A DNA stretch of 64,000 nt from assembly GCA_024509875.1 (NCBI GenBank), contig JAMPIV010003437.1, forward strand, positions 1 to 64,000, read 5' to 3'. The position numbers and the translations under genes are program-made. The notes under the pieces were generated by a model. It had not been told where the DNA came from, ran no database searches, and saw only the letters and a program-made list of their open reading frames with translations. The stretch's first letter is position 1; every line of letters begins with the position of its first letter. Shown here in pieces: positions 23,664 through 36,112 of the stretch. The stretch comes from Oreohelix idahoensis (Eukaryota; Mollusca; Gastropoda; Stylommatophora; Oreohelicidae).

Positions 23664-25631
23664 ATATATAATATCAAAAAATCCGCAAAAATTTTATCTA
23701 GAGGGGAACGGCATTTGCTGATCCCCGAAAATCAATGGACACGAAAGTTACACGCATGCTTGTTTTTCTTCTTCTTAACTTTCACCCACTCTCCCTCCTT
23801 TCCCACCAGTGTTGCGGAAGGTTTTGTATGTGTGATGATGATAGTGCTAGAGTAGAAATAGTATTCTCTCCAGAATGTGTGAGGCCCAGTGACAGAGAAG
23901 TACACTGGTATCACTCGATAGTCACGAAATATTCAGAGAACAGTCAGATCTTACTGCGCCACCTCCGCTATGTGACCACCTGATATTTATAACAATTCAG
24001 CGAAACTCAATATAAACTATATTGAATGAATAAAGCTGGTGAATACAATTTATATATCCTCTTTATTTACATCTATCTAATTGTGGTTATTGTGTGTGAC
24101 TGTTGATAAAAAAATGTATATTTACATAAAAACCAAAGTGGTGAAATCAATTACAGTTTCACAAGTTTAAAACTAAAATGTCATTTCTTTAGAATCTTCC
24201 AATTTGTTGGGTAAGAGACTTCTTCGCTGTCTTCACTTTAAAGCTTTCACTAGTTTATCATGCAAATTGTCATCATAAAACTCTGCTTGACAGTTATCAC
24301 TTCTTGGGTGCACGATTGTCACAAATATCACTCAACTTCTATGATAATCAGTGTTCATATGAGATGTACAGCTTCAGTAGGTCGTGCTTCTACCAATCCA
24401 GACACTGCTGGGGGCGATTAGCATTGATCACCGAGCAATTCTTGATTGTGGACCTCTAACCTTGGGTTGATAAGTATGAACCTGAAGATAATTGTAGGAT
24501 ATGTGGCTATTTTGGATAATAATTACCACATTCCTATTGTAGGTGAGATGAATTTGTTTTCAGATGAATGCGTGGAAATGCATGATTATGGATCAGTGAC
24601 AAAACAGGTGTCTACTCTGGAACATTTTATAAAATCAAATAATACAAAATAATATGTACACACATATATGGTATGAGGCTATAGTATCCCCCTGCCTGAC
24701 AAGTCAGCTCTGTGAAGGGCCGTAAGTTGAAGACAGATTGGATAAGCCCTGATAATGACTGTTGATTGTCCTGAAAAGAATTGTTATTAGTCTTGAAAAA
24801 GACTGTGCTAGCCCTGATAAGGACTCAGTCATGGTGGTTAAATCTCAGATTCCAACCTTCAACAATCATACCAAGTAACAAATTAATATGCATGATTCTT
24901 TCATAACATATAGATTATAAACAAATCCTGAAATAAAAGTTGTAATTACTGTGTTAATTTACATAGTAACTTTAGATAACCTCGCAGGATCTAATTAAGA
25001 TCAGTAAAGACTGGCTTTTGTGGAGTAATAGAACTGCTTGGTATGAGAAACACGGATTGCAACTCCAGCAAACTTCCCACACTATTTATAACTCCGAGAG
25101 GTTTGTGCTAGATGGGTTTCAAAACTTGGTCTCGTGCATCGCACCTTTCGCAGTTCAAAAACTTTTAGAGTTACAGATTTCCATTTTCATTTCTCAGTGA
25201 GTTGACCTTTATATCCATATGTTGTCTTCCTATATCGGTCGTGTTAACGATTTTATCTTGAATTATGTATATGAAAAACACAGGATTTCTCAATTCAGGG
25301 ACACTTATTCTTGCAAAATTCGTCACAACTACTTATTCCCTCCAAATTTCCTTGTGCCTACACATAAATGAAGATATCCCCGTCAAAAGGAGACCATTCT
25401 CATTCTTGTCTGTCAGTTCGTTCTCCTTTCCGATCTCTAATTCTAACTATGTTTCGGACAGTTTTATTCTTCCATGTACAATCGTCGAAGTCTTTCCTAT
25501 CTATCCTTGGGAACACCGTTTCTGATTGGCTGCCCTAGATACACACAAGAAAATTCCCCTACATTCATTTGTTCGCGCTTGTATACTTGTGTTCCACTTT
25601 CCGGTCTTAATACATTTAACTAGGCAATTAA
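23664..25631. other. non-coding part of unit 1
   Basis: Collinear with 36665-36725 plus 38792-41060 of unit 2 up to about 25350. It contains the minus-strand stem-loop array at 24745-24825. A small ORF at 24446-24652 is present in both units but all five of its base differences are amino-acid changes, so I do not call it a gene. 25351-25631 is not matched in unit 2 and holds nothing recognised. Confidence 0.65.
24745..24825 (-). repeat. array of four histone-like stem-loops, unit 1
   Basis: Starts at 24745, 24767, 24789 and 24810 (spacing 22, 22, 21), each 16 bases: 6-base arm, 4-base loop, 6-base arm. The third (AGTCTT-GAAA-AAGACT) is perfect, the fourth has one mismatch, the first and second are more decayed. 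On the minus strand the loops read TTTC or TATC, as in histone stem-loops. Confidence 0.65.
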
Positions 25632-26130
25632 GATTATATCAGAGCTGTGTGCTTTCTGTGCTTCTCTATGGTGCGGAATGCTGGAGAGTCACAGAGAAGG
25701 AAATGTCGAAATTGTCCTCTTTTCACACAACATGCCTAAGAAAAATTCACCGCATCTTTTGGCCGAATACCATCACCAACCAAGATCTGCTTACTCGTAG
25801 CAAGCAAGAGGACATACACACCATCATAGCTGGCAGACGCTGGAGCTGGGTTGGTCATGTCCTCAGAAGAGACCCCGATGCCATCACAAGAACAGCTATG
25901 CTTTGGACCCCTGAAGGAAAGCGAAAGAGAGGCCGACCAAAAACAACTTGGCGGAGGACTGTGGAGGCTGAGATGCAAAGAATGAACCGGAGTTGGGGCA
26001 CTGTACGAAGGATGGCCACCGACCGTGCAAAGTGGAATCAATTTGTTGTTGCCCTACAAGACGCCACTAGGCGTGATGGCCACTGACTGCTTTGACGGTC
26101 GGTGGTTAAGGATCGAAGAAGAAGAAGAAG
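25632..26130 (+). mobile_element. GAA-tailed LINE, 3' fragment (RT C-terminus)
   Basis: Encodes the C-terminal end of a LINE reverse transcriptase protein in one frame to the stop at 26086: LYQSCVLSVLLYGAECWRVT, LRKIHRIFWPNTITNQDLL, GRRWSWVGHVLRRDP, KRKRGRPKTTWRRTVEAEMQ and ATDRAKWNQFVVALQDATRR. A 45-bp 3' UTR with an ACGCC-ACTA-GGCGT hairpin (26063-26076 region, overlapping the last codons) leads to a (GAA)n tail at about 26115-26130. The endonuclease and RT core are absent. The same 3' end occurs at 28548-28909 and in a SINE-like element at 39452-39662. Confidence 0.82.
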
Positions 26131-27861
26131 AGTAGAGTGGATGGTGATAAGTACGTGAGAAAAAAATGTGTGAGAAATAGATTTCATGGGTGAATAGCTT
26201 AAGGAGAAGATTTGTCTCTGGAATGAGTAAGTTTCTCTAGTCCTGCCTATCTATACGACTATAATTTAGTACAAGACAATCTTTCCCTCCTCATACATAT
26301 AAATATAAGTTTAACTACACACACACACAGCTATGTGACAACAAGACACACAAACGTGATAAACTACGGTTAGTTGGGTATGGGTCTGAACACACACACA
26401 CAGTTAAGTTTTCTTTGTTGTTTATTATCATTAAACTTGACAACATCAAATATCTAAAGACAAATCAAACAAAATCAGATTTACATACATATGAAATAGC
26501 AGAATAAATGTGCCCTCCCCATCTTGAGAAACAAACCCAAAAAAGTTAATAACCCAAAGGTCAAAGGTTAGCACTATGGTACAGAATAGACAGTAAAGAA
26601 ACAAGTTCCTACTATATGCTATCCAGTAAAGTAAATAAGTTTAAACAAAATCCAAAGTTGGTAAAGTTCCTGTAACGAAGAAAATTATTCACTCTCTCTC
26701 TTTCATACAGTAGCCACTCAATCACGCTTACCTACTCTTGGTGATATCCCTTGGAAATCCAATTATCCTGAATAAAAAATTGCCAGGTTATTTATGTCCC
26801 AAATTGGCCCCAGTCCATTCTCTAACAAATAAGACCAGCGAGGGGAACGCCAAATCTGGTGTGTGTTTCTCCTGATGAATAAATGTCACCACGAAAAGTT
26901 GATGTAGAAAAACGTGATCTTGGGGTTCACAGTTAAAAGAGGAAAATACTTCCAGTATTAGGAAACATCTGGTTGCTAGATAATGTTACAATTGATAAAT
27001 GATGATAGTTCTATCTGCTGGCTCTATGGTAGAGTGCCGATTCTGAAACAGCGTAAATTCTGGATGCTACACTTGAAAAAAAAACGACTGTCAGAAGTCG
27101 TTATAAAGGGTATTTTATCCACAATCCAGTGGGCTTATAAAATGGAAAAAATATTGCTGGTTTTTTTTTTTGTTGTAAGTCCTGTTAAATTTACAAGTTA
27201 AAATGTTTCCCATGTATCTTTGGCTCACAAATGAAATTGGTGACGCACAAGCCATGAAAAAGACAACATTAACCAATCAGTAAATGATGAAAAGACCAAA
27301 AGACCGCTGGACGCCCTTTATCAGGTCTGCAGAAATATATACAAAACATTTATGGAAAAATGCTACTATTCTATATAGCTACATGTGTGCACGCAGACGG
27401 GGACAAGACGATCTCTTATCCACTTCGTCAGTCCTGATTAAAGTTAAATGGCACACGGTGTCTTACGCCTATCCTATCGCGCGTCACTTTCGCTAGCGCT
27501 GCGTTTCTAGGTCGGGTGAAGGTACGCACTCTTCCCGCCCCTTGCGCGCGCTTTAACGATCAGCGTACATTGTCAGTTATTATTCAATTATCCATACGCG
27601 CCGTTACATTAATATCGCCTGTCGTTAATAGCTATTAAATTGTCGGCGTCTGTTGGTCATCGTATGGTATTAAATAATAGTCACTTATAATAAATACACA
27701 AAATGAAATATAACGTGAATTATTTTCTGTCACTATCAGTTGCGCCTAGCAAATATATATCAGTCAACTAAAACCGTCTCTTCTTGTGTGAGAAAGCGGG
27801 TGGTGAAAATTAACATTATATCTGAACATCTGGTATAAAATAGCTACGCGTTATTTATTTC
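26131..27861. other. non-coding part of unit 1
   Basis: Collinear with 42855-44530 of unit 2, with small differences only. It contains a short (AC)n near 26320 and another near 26392, and no conserved ORF. Confidence 0.7.
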
Positions 27862-28299
27862 TTACTTACTTACTTAGTCGTTCCCCTTCTACCGTGAGGT
27901 GTAGAGGTTTGGAAGAGAGAGCGCCAGACCATTCTATCAGCTGTCTTCTTCCTGGCCTGGTTCCATTCTAATCCTCGGTCCTTCAAAGATTGTCTAATGT
28001 TGTTCTCCCAGCGGACTCTGGGTCGGCTTGGGGGTCTGGATCCCTGGCTCTTTGTTTCCCATGCTTGTCGTGGTAGCCGATCTTCTCCCATTCTGCAGAC
28101 ATGGCCAAACCATCTTAGTTGGGACTGTTCTATTTGGGTCTGCAGCGGGTGGGATTTTAGGCCTTGACGTATCGTCTGGTTGCGGACCATGTCTCTTCTT
28201 GTTACTTCAACCACCTTCCTCAGATACCTCATTTCTGAGGTTTAGATCTGGCTTTTGTGGGTTGTAGTCATTGCCCATGACTCGCATCCATATGTCAAG
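27862..28299 (-). mobile_element. RTE-like LINE 3' fragment with target-site duplication
   Basis: A 438-bp, severely 5'-truncated insertion. The minus frame (28232-27870) gives MRYLRKVVEVTRRDMVRNQT, LRWFGHVCRM and GRPRVRWENNIRQSLKD, the last part of the RTE-like protein, ending at a (TAAG)n tail. TTATTTATTTC flanks it on both sides (27851-27861 and 28300-28310). Unit 2 shows the empty site GCGTTATTTATTTCACTAG at about 44521. Confidence 0.92.
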
Positions 28300-28547
28300 T
28301 TATTTATTTCACTAGTTTTAACAGCTGGAAAATCTAATTGAATTATAATGGTAAAAGCTTAACACTCTTAATCGCGTAAACCTAATTTCTATTACCAGAA
28401 AATACGAATGACAATCCACACGAATGCTATTAACACATCTTCCACAATGGTTCTAGAACTACGTGCTAAGACTATCCACAAATTCTGAGTGACAACTGAT
28501 AGCAGGTTTACGAAAACTCAGTTTATATATCATCATGGTTCTCTGAT

Positions 28548-28909
28548 ACCATCACTAACCAAGATCTGCTTACTCGTAGCAAGCAAGAGGACATGTACAC
28601 CATCATAGCTGGCAGACGTTGGAGCTGGGTTGGCCATGTCCTCAGAAGAGACCCCGATGCCATCACAAGAACAGCTATGCTTTGGTCCCCTGAAGGAAAA
28701 CGAAAGAGAGGCCGACCAAAAACAACCTGGCGGAGGACTGTGGAGGCTGAGATGCAAAGAATGAACCAGAGTTGGGGCACTGTACGAAGGATGGCCACCG
28801 ACCGAGCAAAGTGGAATCAATTTGTTGTTGCCCTACAAGACGCCACTAGGCGTGATGGCCACTGACTGCTTTGACGGTCGACGGCTAAGGATCAAAGAAG
28901 AGAAGAAGA
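28548..28909 (+). mobile_element. GAA-tailed LINE 3' fragment with target-site duplication
   Basis: Encodes the last 100 or so residues of the GAA-tailed LINE (TIIAGRRWSWVGHVLRRDP to ATRRDGH, stop at 28865), the 3' UTR and a GAAGAAGAA-type tail. ATGGTTCTCTGAT, 13 bp, flanks both sides exactly (28535-28547 and 28910-28922). Unit 2 has one copy of that sequence with one base changed (near 44760) and no insertion. Confidence 0.92.
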
Positions 28910-28963
28910 ATGGTTCTCTGATCTATAAATGATGCTACTTTTCACACTATTGTGTATACCAGA

Positions 28964-31160
28964 TGTGGCATGTTATGATAATAGCTTTCATAAATCGATT
29001 TCATTATCTTCATTTTTCTTTTTCCTGGCTTTCACCTACGCCCATTTTGTTAACATAAAAACCCTCCTACACTCAGAGATCTGTTTTTTTCTAATTTAGC
29101 ACGCCTATTTTATTTTCTGTTCTCTATTTTCTTAGGAATGTTTACAAACAGATCTATTTAGCTAACGTTGAGCCGGTTACCTGTAATTAAACGCCAGCGA
29201 TTGAAAATCGTCGTAATAAGATCAAACAGAGTGAGACGGAACGCGTAGGAAAGGGGCGACTATTTAATAGAGTCGTAAATTTTGGCTCAAGGGTAGATAA
29301 GCTAATATAGTTGAAACGAATTTTTCGTTAGACAGTGATCAGGGGAAATAATTTGAGTAGAAGGAGCAGATAATTTGGAACCAAGAAGAGACAATTTCTA
29401 TTTCCTTCCCCTGAATCCGTTCGTTTGATAGGAAATTAAACACGGTGAGAATCACAAGATCAAAGGACGGGCTTCGCTCGATTGCAGAGTCTTCGAGCGG
29501 CAAAAGCGTGAAAATTTCCTCATATTCGCAGATCGAACGAGGAAAAGCCCGAGATCTGAGTGAAGGTGTCATATCTAGCAAGTACGAGCGATTTTCTGGA
29601 GATTTATTATATAAATCCCAGCATTTTGACTCAATTTATCCAGTACCCACATCTAGCTTCGAAGTCTAAGATCCCTCATAACAGTGGAATTACTTAGTGG
29701 TTTTCGATTGGAGATCGTTTATTTCTGTGTTTGTGGTAAATACTATACTAGAAGTTTGAGTGATTAATAGTTAAGTCCGTATTATATTTCTCTAAGATTT
29801 CTGTGCAGAGTGATTTACTAGGTAGGTCCGTCATTTATATTTCTCTAGGTTTTACTGTGTTACATAGGGTAGCAGAATAAATAATAATTTCTAGCTAAAC
29901 TATTCCAGCTATAAAGTAAATTTAATTAACTGCTAGTAACCAGTCAGAGAATATTTTAACCAACTAGTAAATGCACTGTTCATCATGAGTATTGACAAAA
30001 TATGTATTTATTTCTAATTCATGATGATTATTTTTTTAAATGACTAGAATTTATTTCACGGGAGTTTTTAAACGATAAGACAAGCTTTAAGCTTGTAGTT
30101 TATAATTTAAGTTAAATAACCGAAGTGGATAAATATATTATATTTTACGCGGGTTAAGGATAGGATTGAGAATACTATATTATGGTTAAGTATTTGTATT
30201 TTTTCTCCTTTACACAGTATTGGGTCAAACCCTAAACCTTACCAGCGGCTTCCATATAAATCTGAGAATAACCATACGAAAGAACATTTCTTAATTGATG
30301 TCTGGGTCTTCAAGGTAAACCCGTCTGGCTTTGTGTATGCACCCAGAAAGAGACAGAGTACCAACCCAAAGAACATTAAGAATAGATATTGAAACTGGGC
30401 CTACAGATCCAGATTTATATTTCCCAAATTTCATTTACATTCAGCCCGTAGTGGCGAAATCACAAACATCAACATTTCCCGACGTTTGACAATTTGTGGT
30501 GTGACAAGGATTTTTTTTATACTAAGAGAAGTTACCGACCTGACATTCTTAAGTACTGGAAATCTCAAGCTATTGACACTGTGAGCACTGTTAATTTCTT
30601 ACCTGGTCTAATTAAACGTGACATAAACAGTAGTCCTAAATAAAAATAACAAAGAGAACGTTCCCCAGAGAAGTGATTTAATCTGTCTCTGAGGAGCTGG
30701 GGTTTTCTTTGCCAAAAATAACACTGGATTTGCTGTGTGCGTGAGTCCTAAAGATTGTTCCAGAAGGTGCAACTCAGGTATTAGGTAAGAACGAATGTAC
30801 GTGGCCACGGTTGTCTGAGAAGAGATGAAAGATGAATGAATAATCCTCATATATATATCTTGTAGAATCCATGTACTCACGTTGGTTATTTTAAATGTGT
30901 AAGTTTTGTTAACACTGTCATATATATATATATATATATATATAGACTGGTAGACTGTCTGACTAACAAAGTTCTGTTTCAGAGATAGGCTGAACTAGAG
31001 AATCTTCTCGAGTTCAGGGACAGACTCTACCAATTTTTTTCACCATTTCACACGTGAAAATCTGTTTCTTATCTCATCTCTCACTGAGTCACCACCTGTT
31101 CTAGTTCTATTCAGAAGGGACCAAACTATGTCTTAATTCCCCTATAAAAAATCTACGACA
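28964..31160 (+). mobile_element. solo LTR, related to the Element 2 LTR
   Basis: Starts TGTGGCATG and ends ATCTACGACA, flanked by CCAGA on both sides (28959-28963 and 31161-31165). The matching place in unit 3 (44808-44812) has a single CCAGA in otherwise identical sequence, so this is the empty site. Internal blocks and the end match the 13271-16017 LTR at a diverged level, so the two belong to related subfamilies. A (TA)n tract lies at 30919-30944. No internal element genes remain, as expected after recombination between two LTRs. Orientation is taken from the Element 2 LTR. Confidence 0.9.
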
Positions 31161-32736
31161 CCAGAGAATCAGAAACATGAGTTCCAAAGATAAAAGCTTT
31201 ACGGTCGCTCTTCCGTCGAGCGCTTTCGCCCCGACATCACAAGACTTATACAGGCAATGGGTTTCTCGAAGATTTTGCCCGTATCTAAAGATCAAAGCCC
31301 GGGGTTTCTCTGCCTTCACTCTGTGTACGGACTTCAAAAGGTTCGGTGTTATTCACGTGCGGTTTGTCAGGTATTGCATGATTGACAGATCAACTCGCGT
31401 GAGAAACTTAGGTAAACAAACCTGATTCGCTACCTGTTATTACGGGCAGGTCACGAAAATTTGTAAACAACTTCGTTTGATTATGTTCGAAGGAAAGAGG
31501 CGTGGATGAAAAATAAGCTTGTGTGAGTAAGACAGGCAGAAAAATGTATGGTTTTGCTAGCAAATCATAGATTACAAAGGCTGTCAGATTACTGTAGGCT
31601 ATATTTCCATTATACGTCACAGTTATATATATGAGGCTGGCAACCTCAACATATGGAAATTGTATATTCATAAACTCCTACAGCACGCGCTGGGTTTGTT
31701 TTATGCTAATTCGCTCAGAAACGCGAAAGCAGCAGCGACCCCAGACTTCGACTGGAGCAGTGATGAGTGATGATTACATCACATGTGTATCAAGTGTATC
31801 ATATCAGTGTGTGCGATATATGTAACTTGTTAATGTTAGTTCACTCACAAATCATTGTTTGCGCTGTACAAGCACATAGTTTCCCAGTTTATTACCCAGA
31901 AGAATGGTGGTGATTTCTATTCATCTTTCCTGAGTTACGCTGCGCATACTCAAGAATTTAAGTATTCTGTATTCTGAGAGATTAACAATTGTGGGTGGAC
32001 AGCGAGACCTGTTAAATCGCAGCCCACAAATGTACTTAGCAGAGGCATTTGTTTCTTTCATTTTGTCTAAAGTTCGTGGAACGAAGCTATCAGAATGTTG
32101 TGAGTTACAAGTAGGAACTCAACACCAACTGCCAAAATTGGACACGTTCTGTGGAGAAGAGCCCAAATCACATAAGAATTGACGTAACCCAAGGCTGCAG
32201 GACTCACTTAAACAAGTTAAGTGCTTGTAAAAGGCACCAGTGATCGGACAGAAAATTCATGCTTTTTAAAATATATCCTCCACCCATGAAGACAAATTGG
32301 ATTCCCTTATAAAATTCACCATCATTTCATTTATTTTAAACTGTTAAAATTAATTGATTAAATAGGTTACATGTTGTTTTAAGACTAAACAATCAACGTT
32401 GATTCAGTTTTTATACGTATGAAAGCAAACGAAGGGGCAAGACACTTTAACAGATATAACTATTTATACATGTACTGCAGCAATACATACAAAGCTGATG
32501 TGACAGATAGTGACATTGGAAGAAAAAGAATACACAAGGCAAGAGCAGCTTTTATTACATTGTGCAATGTACAGAGATCTAAAGAAAAAAAAAACTTTAA
32601 CACAAAAATCAGAATTTTCAACTCAGATATCAAGGCTGTCATATTCTATGGCTGCAACACATGGAGAACAGGAACAACAATCTCCAAGTTATAGGTTTTC
32701 ATATATGGATGCTTGCGAAGAATAGACGGATTAAAA

Positions 32737-32804
32737 TGATATGACACAATCACAGATCTTGATGACAAGACCAAAGCTCTAACCACTGAGCTATGGTGGC
32801 CCAC
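32737..32804 (-). ncRNA. tRNA-like sequence, unit 2 copy
   Basis: Duplicate of 17500-17566 with a few differences. The minus strand has the A-box-like TAGCTCAGTGGTTAGAGC, but the remaining tRNA arms are not convincing. Confidence 0.45.
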
Positions 32805-33061
32805 GTGATGAAGTGGAATGACCTTGAGCTGACGACACGTGACAGGAGGACTTAGCATTCTACTTCATTTTCTGTGTTCAGTTTGTAGTCATGCGAAATC
32901 TTAAGGCCTGTCGTCAGGACGAAGGCCAGTTTTTTCCAGGTCAGCGCAGCAGCCCCATACCTTCTGCCTGAGCTCGGAACCATCTCGCCAGGTCATTTCA
33001 TTTTCTGGTAATTACAAATTCACATGAGTATTTTACTCCTAGGGATTAAAAACATTGACTC

Positions 33062-33150
33062 TCTGGGGCCGCGGTAGCATATTGGTCAAGAAAATATGTG
33101 CCTAACATGTGCTTCAATAGGCGTGTAACGGGATCCTTTTTTTTACCTTT
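33062..33150 (+). mobile_element. short SINE-like element with tRNA-like head
   Basis: GCCGCGGTAGCATATTGGTC then AAGAAAATATGTGCCTAACATG and GTGTAACGGGATCC, ending in a T-run. A related sequence in reverse lies at 41068-41147, in a different context. The D-arm-like start, the GGGATCC near the B-box position and the T-run suggest a tRNA-derived, Pol III-type element. Unit 1 has the first 20 bases but is then interrupted by the LINE at 17838. Confidence 0.5.
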
Positions 33151-34918
33151 TACTTGACTCTCTGGGAACAAATTTGAAGCATTTTGTGCTACAAGAAATG
33201 TACTGAAGCTGAAGAGTTAAAGGCTTTTTTTTTTTTTTTGAAGCTCTAATGGAGCAACCCTTCTGCCCACCTCGTATGGATTTGTTATGCATCTTGGCGG
33301 CATTCTTGTCAAGTACAGTTGTTAATGTTACACGGCCTTATTCTCAGTTGCCAATTGCCAAATAGGGTCTCTATAGCCTCCTATAGCTTTCGGTCTCACC
33401 ATGTCTAAATCCGGTCCTGACTACAAGAAGAACGTAAGAACTAGTGTGACAAACATATCGGTTTTTCTGAGGGACAAAACAATTCATTCAGAATAAAGAA
33501 TAAAATAAATTTTTTAACGTAATAATGTGAAACTGCGAGAGGATACGCTAGTTTGAAAAAAAATTAAGTATGGCAAAAAAAGTGACACATTCAATACCAT
33601 AATTCCCGCCGTAAGTACTTCGGTCTCTCGGTCGGTCACACTTTGCATACCGTCGTTTGCGCGCTTTTTTCTATTTTCGAGAGAGTGCATTAACTTTCGA
33701 GCACAGCTAACGGGGTGCAACTGTCACTAAAAGTTAGACGATAACATTGTATTGTTTCCCCTTATATGTTGTCGTGGAGTGGTTTTGAGGAGAAGGACAG
33801 ATTGAATGAAAAAGAAGAATAAAAGAAAATAATCTTTATTAGTATGTTTATGATAGTCTACGAGGTCGAATGGAACTGCCTCTCCTCGGGAAATAGTGTA
33901 CTAGAAATCCTTAATGCAGAGTTAATTCTGGCAACTAAACAGGATATTTTCTGGACCATACATTCTCTCTCAGGAATCCTACAAAATGTAAAGAACATAA
34001 GGTTGAGAGAGGAGATTTAGTGTCCAGCTACATAAATTAAAATATCCCGACCCACTAGAAGTTAGTTTAATTATGGCTCAGCCCCCAGTGTGTAGATTTA
34101 TGTTTAAAACAAAATACAGCCGAATTAAAGTTAACAAGAAAAATAACCACAGACGCTGTTAAGTTAAATTGAATTAAAGGGTATAGATTCTCACATATCT
34201 GAATATACATATAAATATGAAAAAAAAGTTTAGCTCTACTGTTTAAAAAAAAAAACAAATGCTATGGTCATCATATGGACCAGTAGATCTCTTCTATAGC
34301 TGTACTGCTGGTAGGTGTTATACTCATCTCTCCGAAGGCCTGCAGTAGCTGCGGAGATGATTTTGTTTCGGACTCTCTTGGTTTGGTCTGCCCCAGCACT
34401 TAGGTCTCATAAACAGTTCAATGGGTTAAGAGGGTGTCAGAGTGTGCTTTCCTGGACTCAGTGCACATCACAGATAAGGATGGGGTAAGTCTGCCCTGCT
34501 GAATACCTCTTCTGCTTATGGGATGGGTGGTATGGAATGGGTTACTGGTTGATAGGTTATGGATGGAAGGGGTAAATTGGGTTTTGATATGGTCACTTGG
34601 TTTGTACCCGCAACCCGTAGCCTGGTTTAGTAGGTTGTAACCGTTACCTGGGTTGTACCATTTAACCGTAACCTGGGTGGACTGGAAACAATTGGTAGTC
34701 CTATTAGTGATTTCAAGAGCAATCATCTCCTAAGTCTGATGGTCGATAACCGTCCATCAGAAATTAAATTAACACAATGCTAACTACCATTCAGTAACAG
34801 TGTGTTATCTATTATCTATGACATACTCCTTCTTAACTGACGTTATAACGTATCTGGAGTTCTCAGCCCCTATCTGGCTGTCTGCTTATTTACAGCCGTG
34901 GATTTCCCCATGTGGGCA
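33151..34918. other. unit 2-specific stretch, no gene seen
   Basis: Not matched in unit 1. It has several A and T runs and, at 34610-34680, a GT/AC-rich patch with repeated ACCCG and CCGTAACCTGGG-type motifs. The ORFs at 33514-33720, 34067-34258 and 34418-34726 on the minus strand have no recognisable domain and I do not treat them as genes. Confidence 0.6.
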
Positions 34919-35060
34919 ATGAACGAACGAACGAAAAAACGAACTTTATTTTCAAAGGGTTAAGAATTGGGCACGCAGGCCCGTCTTACATTCTGCCCTT
35001 CTTCTCTCTGTCCTCTTACATACCATATCCTTTCAATGGCACATGTATTTTTAGCATTAT
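34919..35060 (-). mobile_element. (TTCG)n-tailed short retroelement, minus copy
   Basis: On the minus strand it reads GGGCAGAATGTAAGACGGGC, CTGCGTGCCCAATTCTTAAC, CCTTTGAAAATAAAGTTCG and ends in an interrupted (TTCG)n tail (plus-strand 34919-34942). The same sequence forms the 142-bp insertion in the Element 3 5' LTR (51669-51810). The upstream limit is not clear. Confidence 0.7.
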
Positions 35061-35195
35061 TTAAGCAAACATTATCGAGGTAAAATAATAACATACATTT
35101 GTAACATCCAGACATAATCAAATTTAAGGAGGGGAAAAAAATAAAAAATTTTTAATTAAAATAAATTTTAAAAAATTAATACCTTAAAAAAAAAC

Positions 35196-36112
35196 TACAA
35201 GGTGGCCTCAGTTGAGGACAATCGGCTTCTGCTTCGAGCGATAGTTACAAGTAGAATGACTTATAATTTCCTCCACAGTCTCCTTATGGCCTCCCCCCAC
35301 CCTCCCGGCGCAGGGATGAAGGGACCTCTGGGGTGGCTTCATTCCACCTGCACACAAGTTCGTGTAGTTTATGTTGGTTGCAGGATGATCAAATTCCTTC
35401 ATTTAGCTGGTCCTAGCATTTTCAATGTGCAAGGCAGGTAGAGTTCCTTTCCTTGATTTACACACATCTGATGTGTGACCCAAAGGCTGGTCATTGCTCG
35501 GCTGGGAATACTATACACAAAATTTGCCCCTCCAGGTACCGTGTCAGGAAGATTTATCTGTCTTGGCCGTGAGAATCCTGTGCTAGCGCGTACTGTGTAA
35601 TATAAGACTAGAGAGAGAGACTTTTAACATTATAAGAATGAAAAAGATATCGGAAGAGAAAGGGTTTCTTGTCTAGCGGAAGGAGAGATTTGTAGAGGAG
35701 TAAAATAATAGACAGAAGAAAATGTCGTGGAGAAGTCGTTTCACGACATATGTACTCTCCTGAAAATAGAAAAAGTGTGACGGTGTGCATTAAATCAACA
35801 GACAGTCAAGATACTCTTCTGTCCAGTGTCATTCGCGAAACGGATTTAACTCATCATTTTTCTAAAAAAAAAAAATTACCTTAAAATGTAAGTTTCTAAT
35901 TGTTTCTTCATGACAAAATTTTAATTTAAAGTATTGCAGACTTATTATTATGGATCAAAATGATAAGATGGCTAAAAGGAAGAGACGATCGCGTCATTCA
36001 CAGCAAGCAAGCGAGACTATAGGAGAAGCAGCAATGTAATACGCGTAACAGAAACCACTATAATTAAAAACCTGCCAATTTTGGCGGGTTATTGCTAGTA
36101 TATGAAGAGTTA
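35196..36112. other. non-coding part of unit 2
   Basis: Collinear with 19870-20816 of unit 1. No conserved ORF. Confidence 0.65.

Larger units (their letters stand above)
16408..31621. repeat. tandem segmental unit 1
   Basis: First of three tandem units that begin with (A/G)GTTATA(C/T)ATATGAGG(T/C)TGGCAACCTC. Collinear blocks: 16408-17837 with 31622-33070 and 47827-48538; 19870-25350 with 35203-41060; 26135-27861 plus 28300-28963 plus 31161-31621 with 42855-45280. Sampled stretches agree at well over 90%. The unit holds no convincing gene: its longest shared ORF (24476-24652 and 40061-40237) differs at five bases, all changing the protein. Insertions private to this unit are annotated separately. 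Confidence 0.85.

Noticed and set aside
24446..24652. Small ORF conserved between the two units (also 40052-40237), MNLKIIVGYVAILDNNYHIP...
   Set aside because: About five base differences in the shared 58 codons, all changing the amino acid, and the upstream part is frameshifted. No sign of selection for a protein.
31177..31425. ORF MSSKDKSFTVALPSSAFAPT... repeated at 44824-45072
   Set aside because: Copies differ at many residues, no domain, no upstream gene context. Treated as non-coding unit sequence.
32737..32804. Functional tRNA gene on the minus strand
   Set aside because: Only the D-arm and A-box are convincing; acceptor, anticodon and T arms do not fold as a tRNA.
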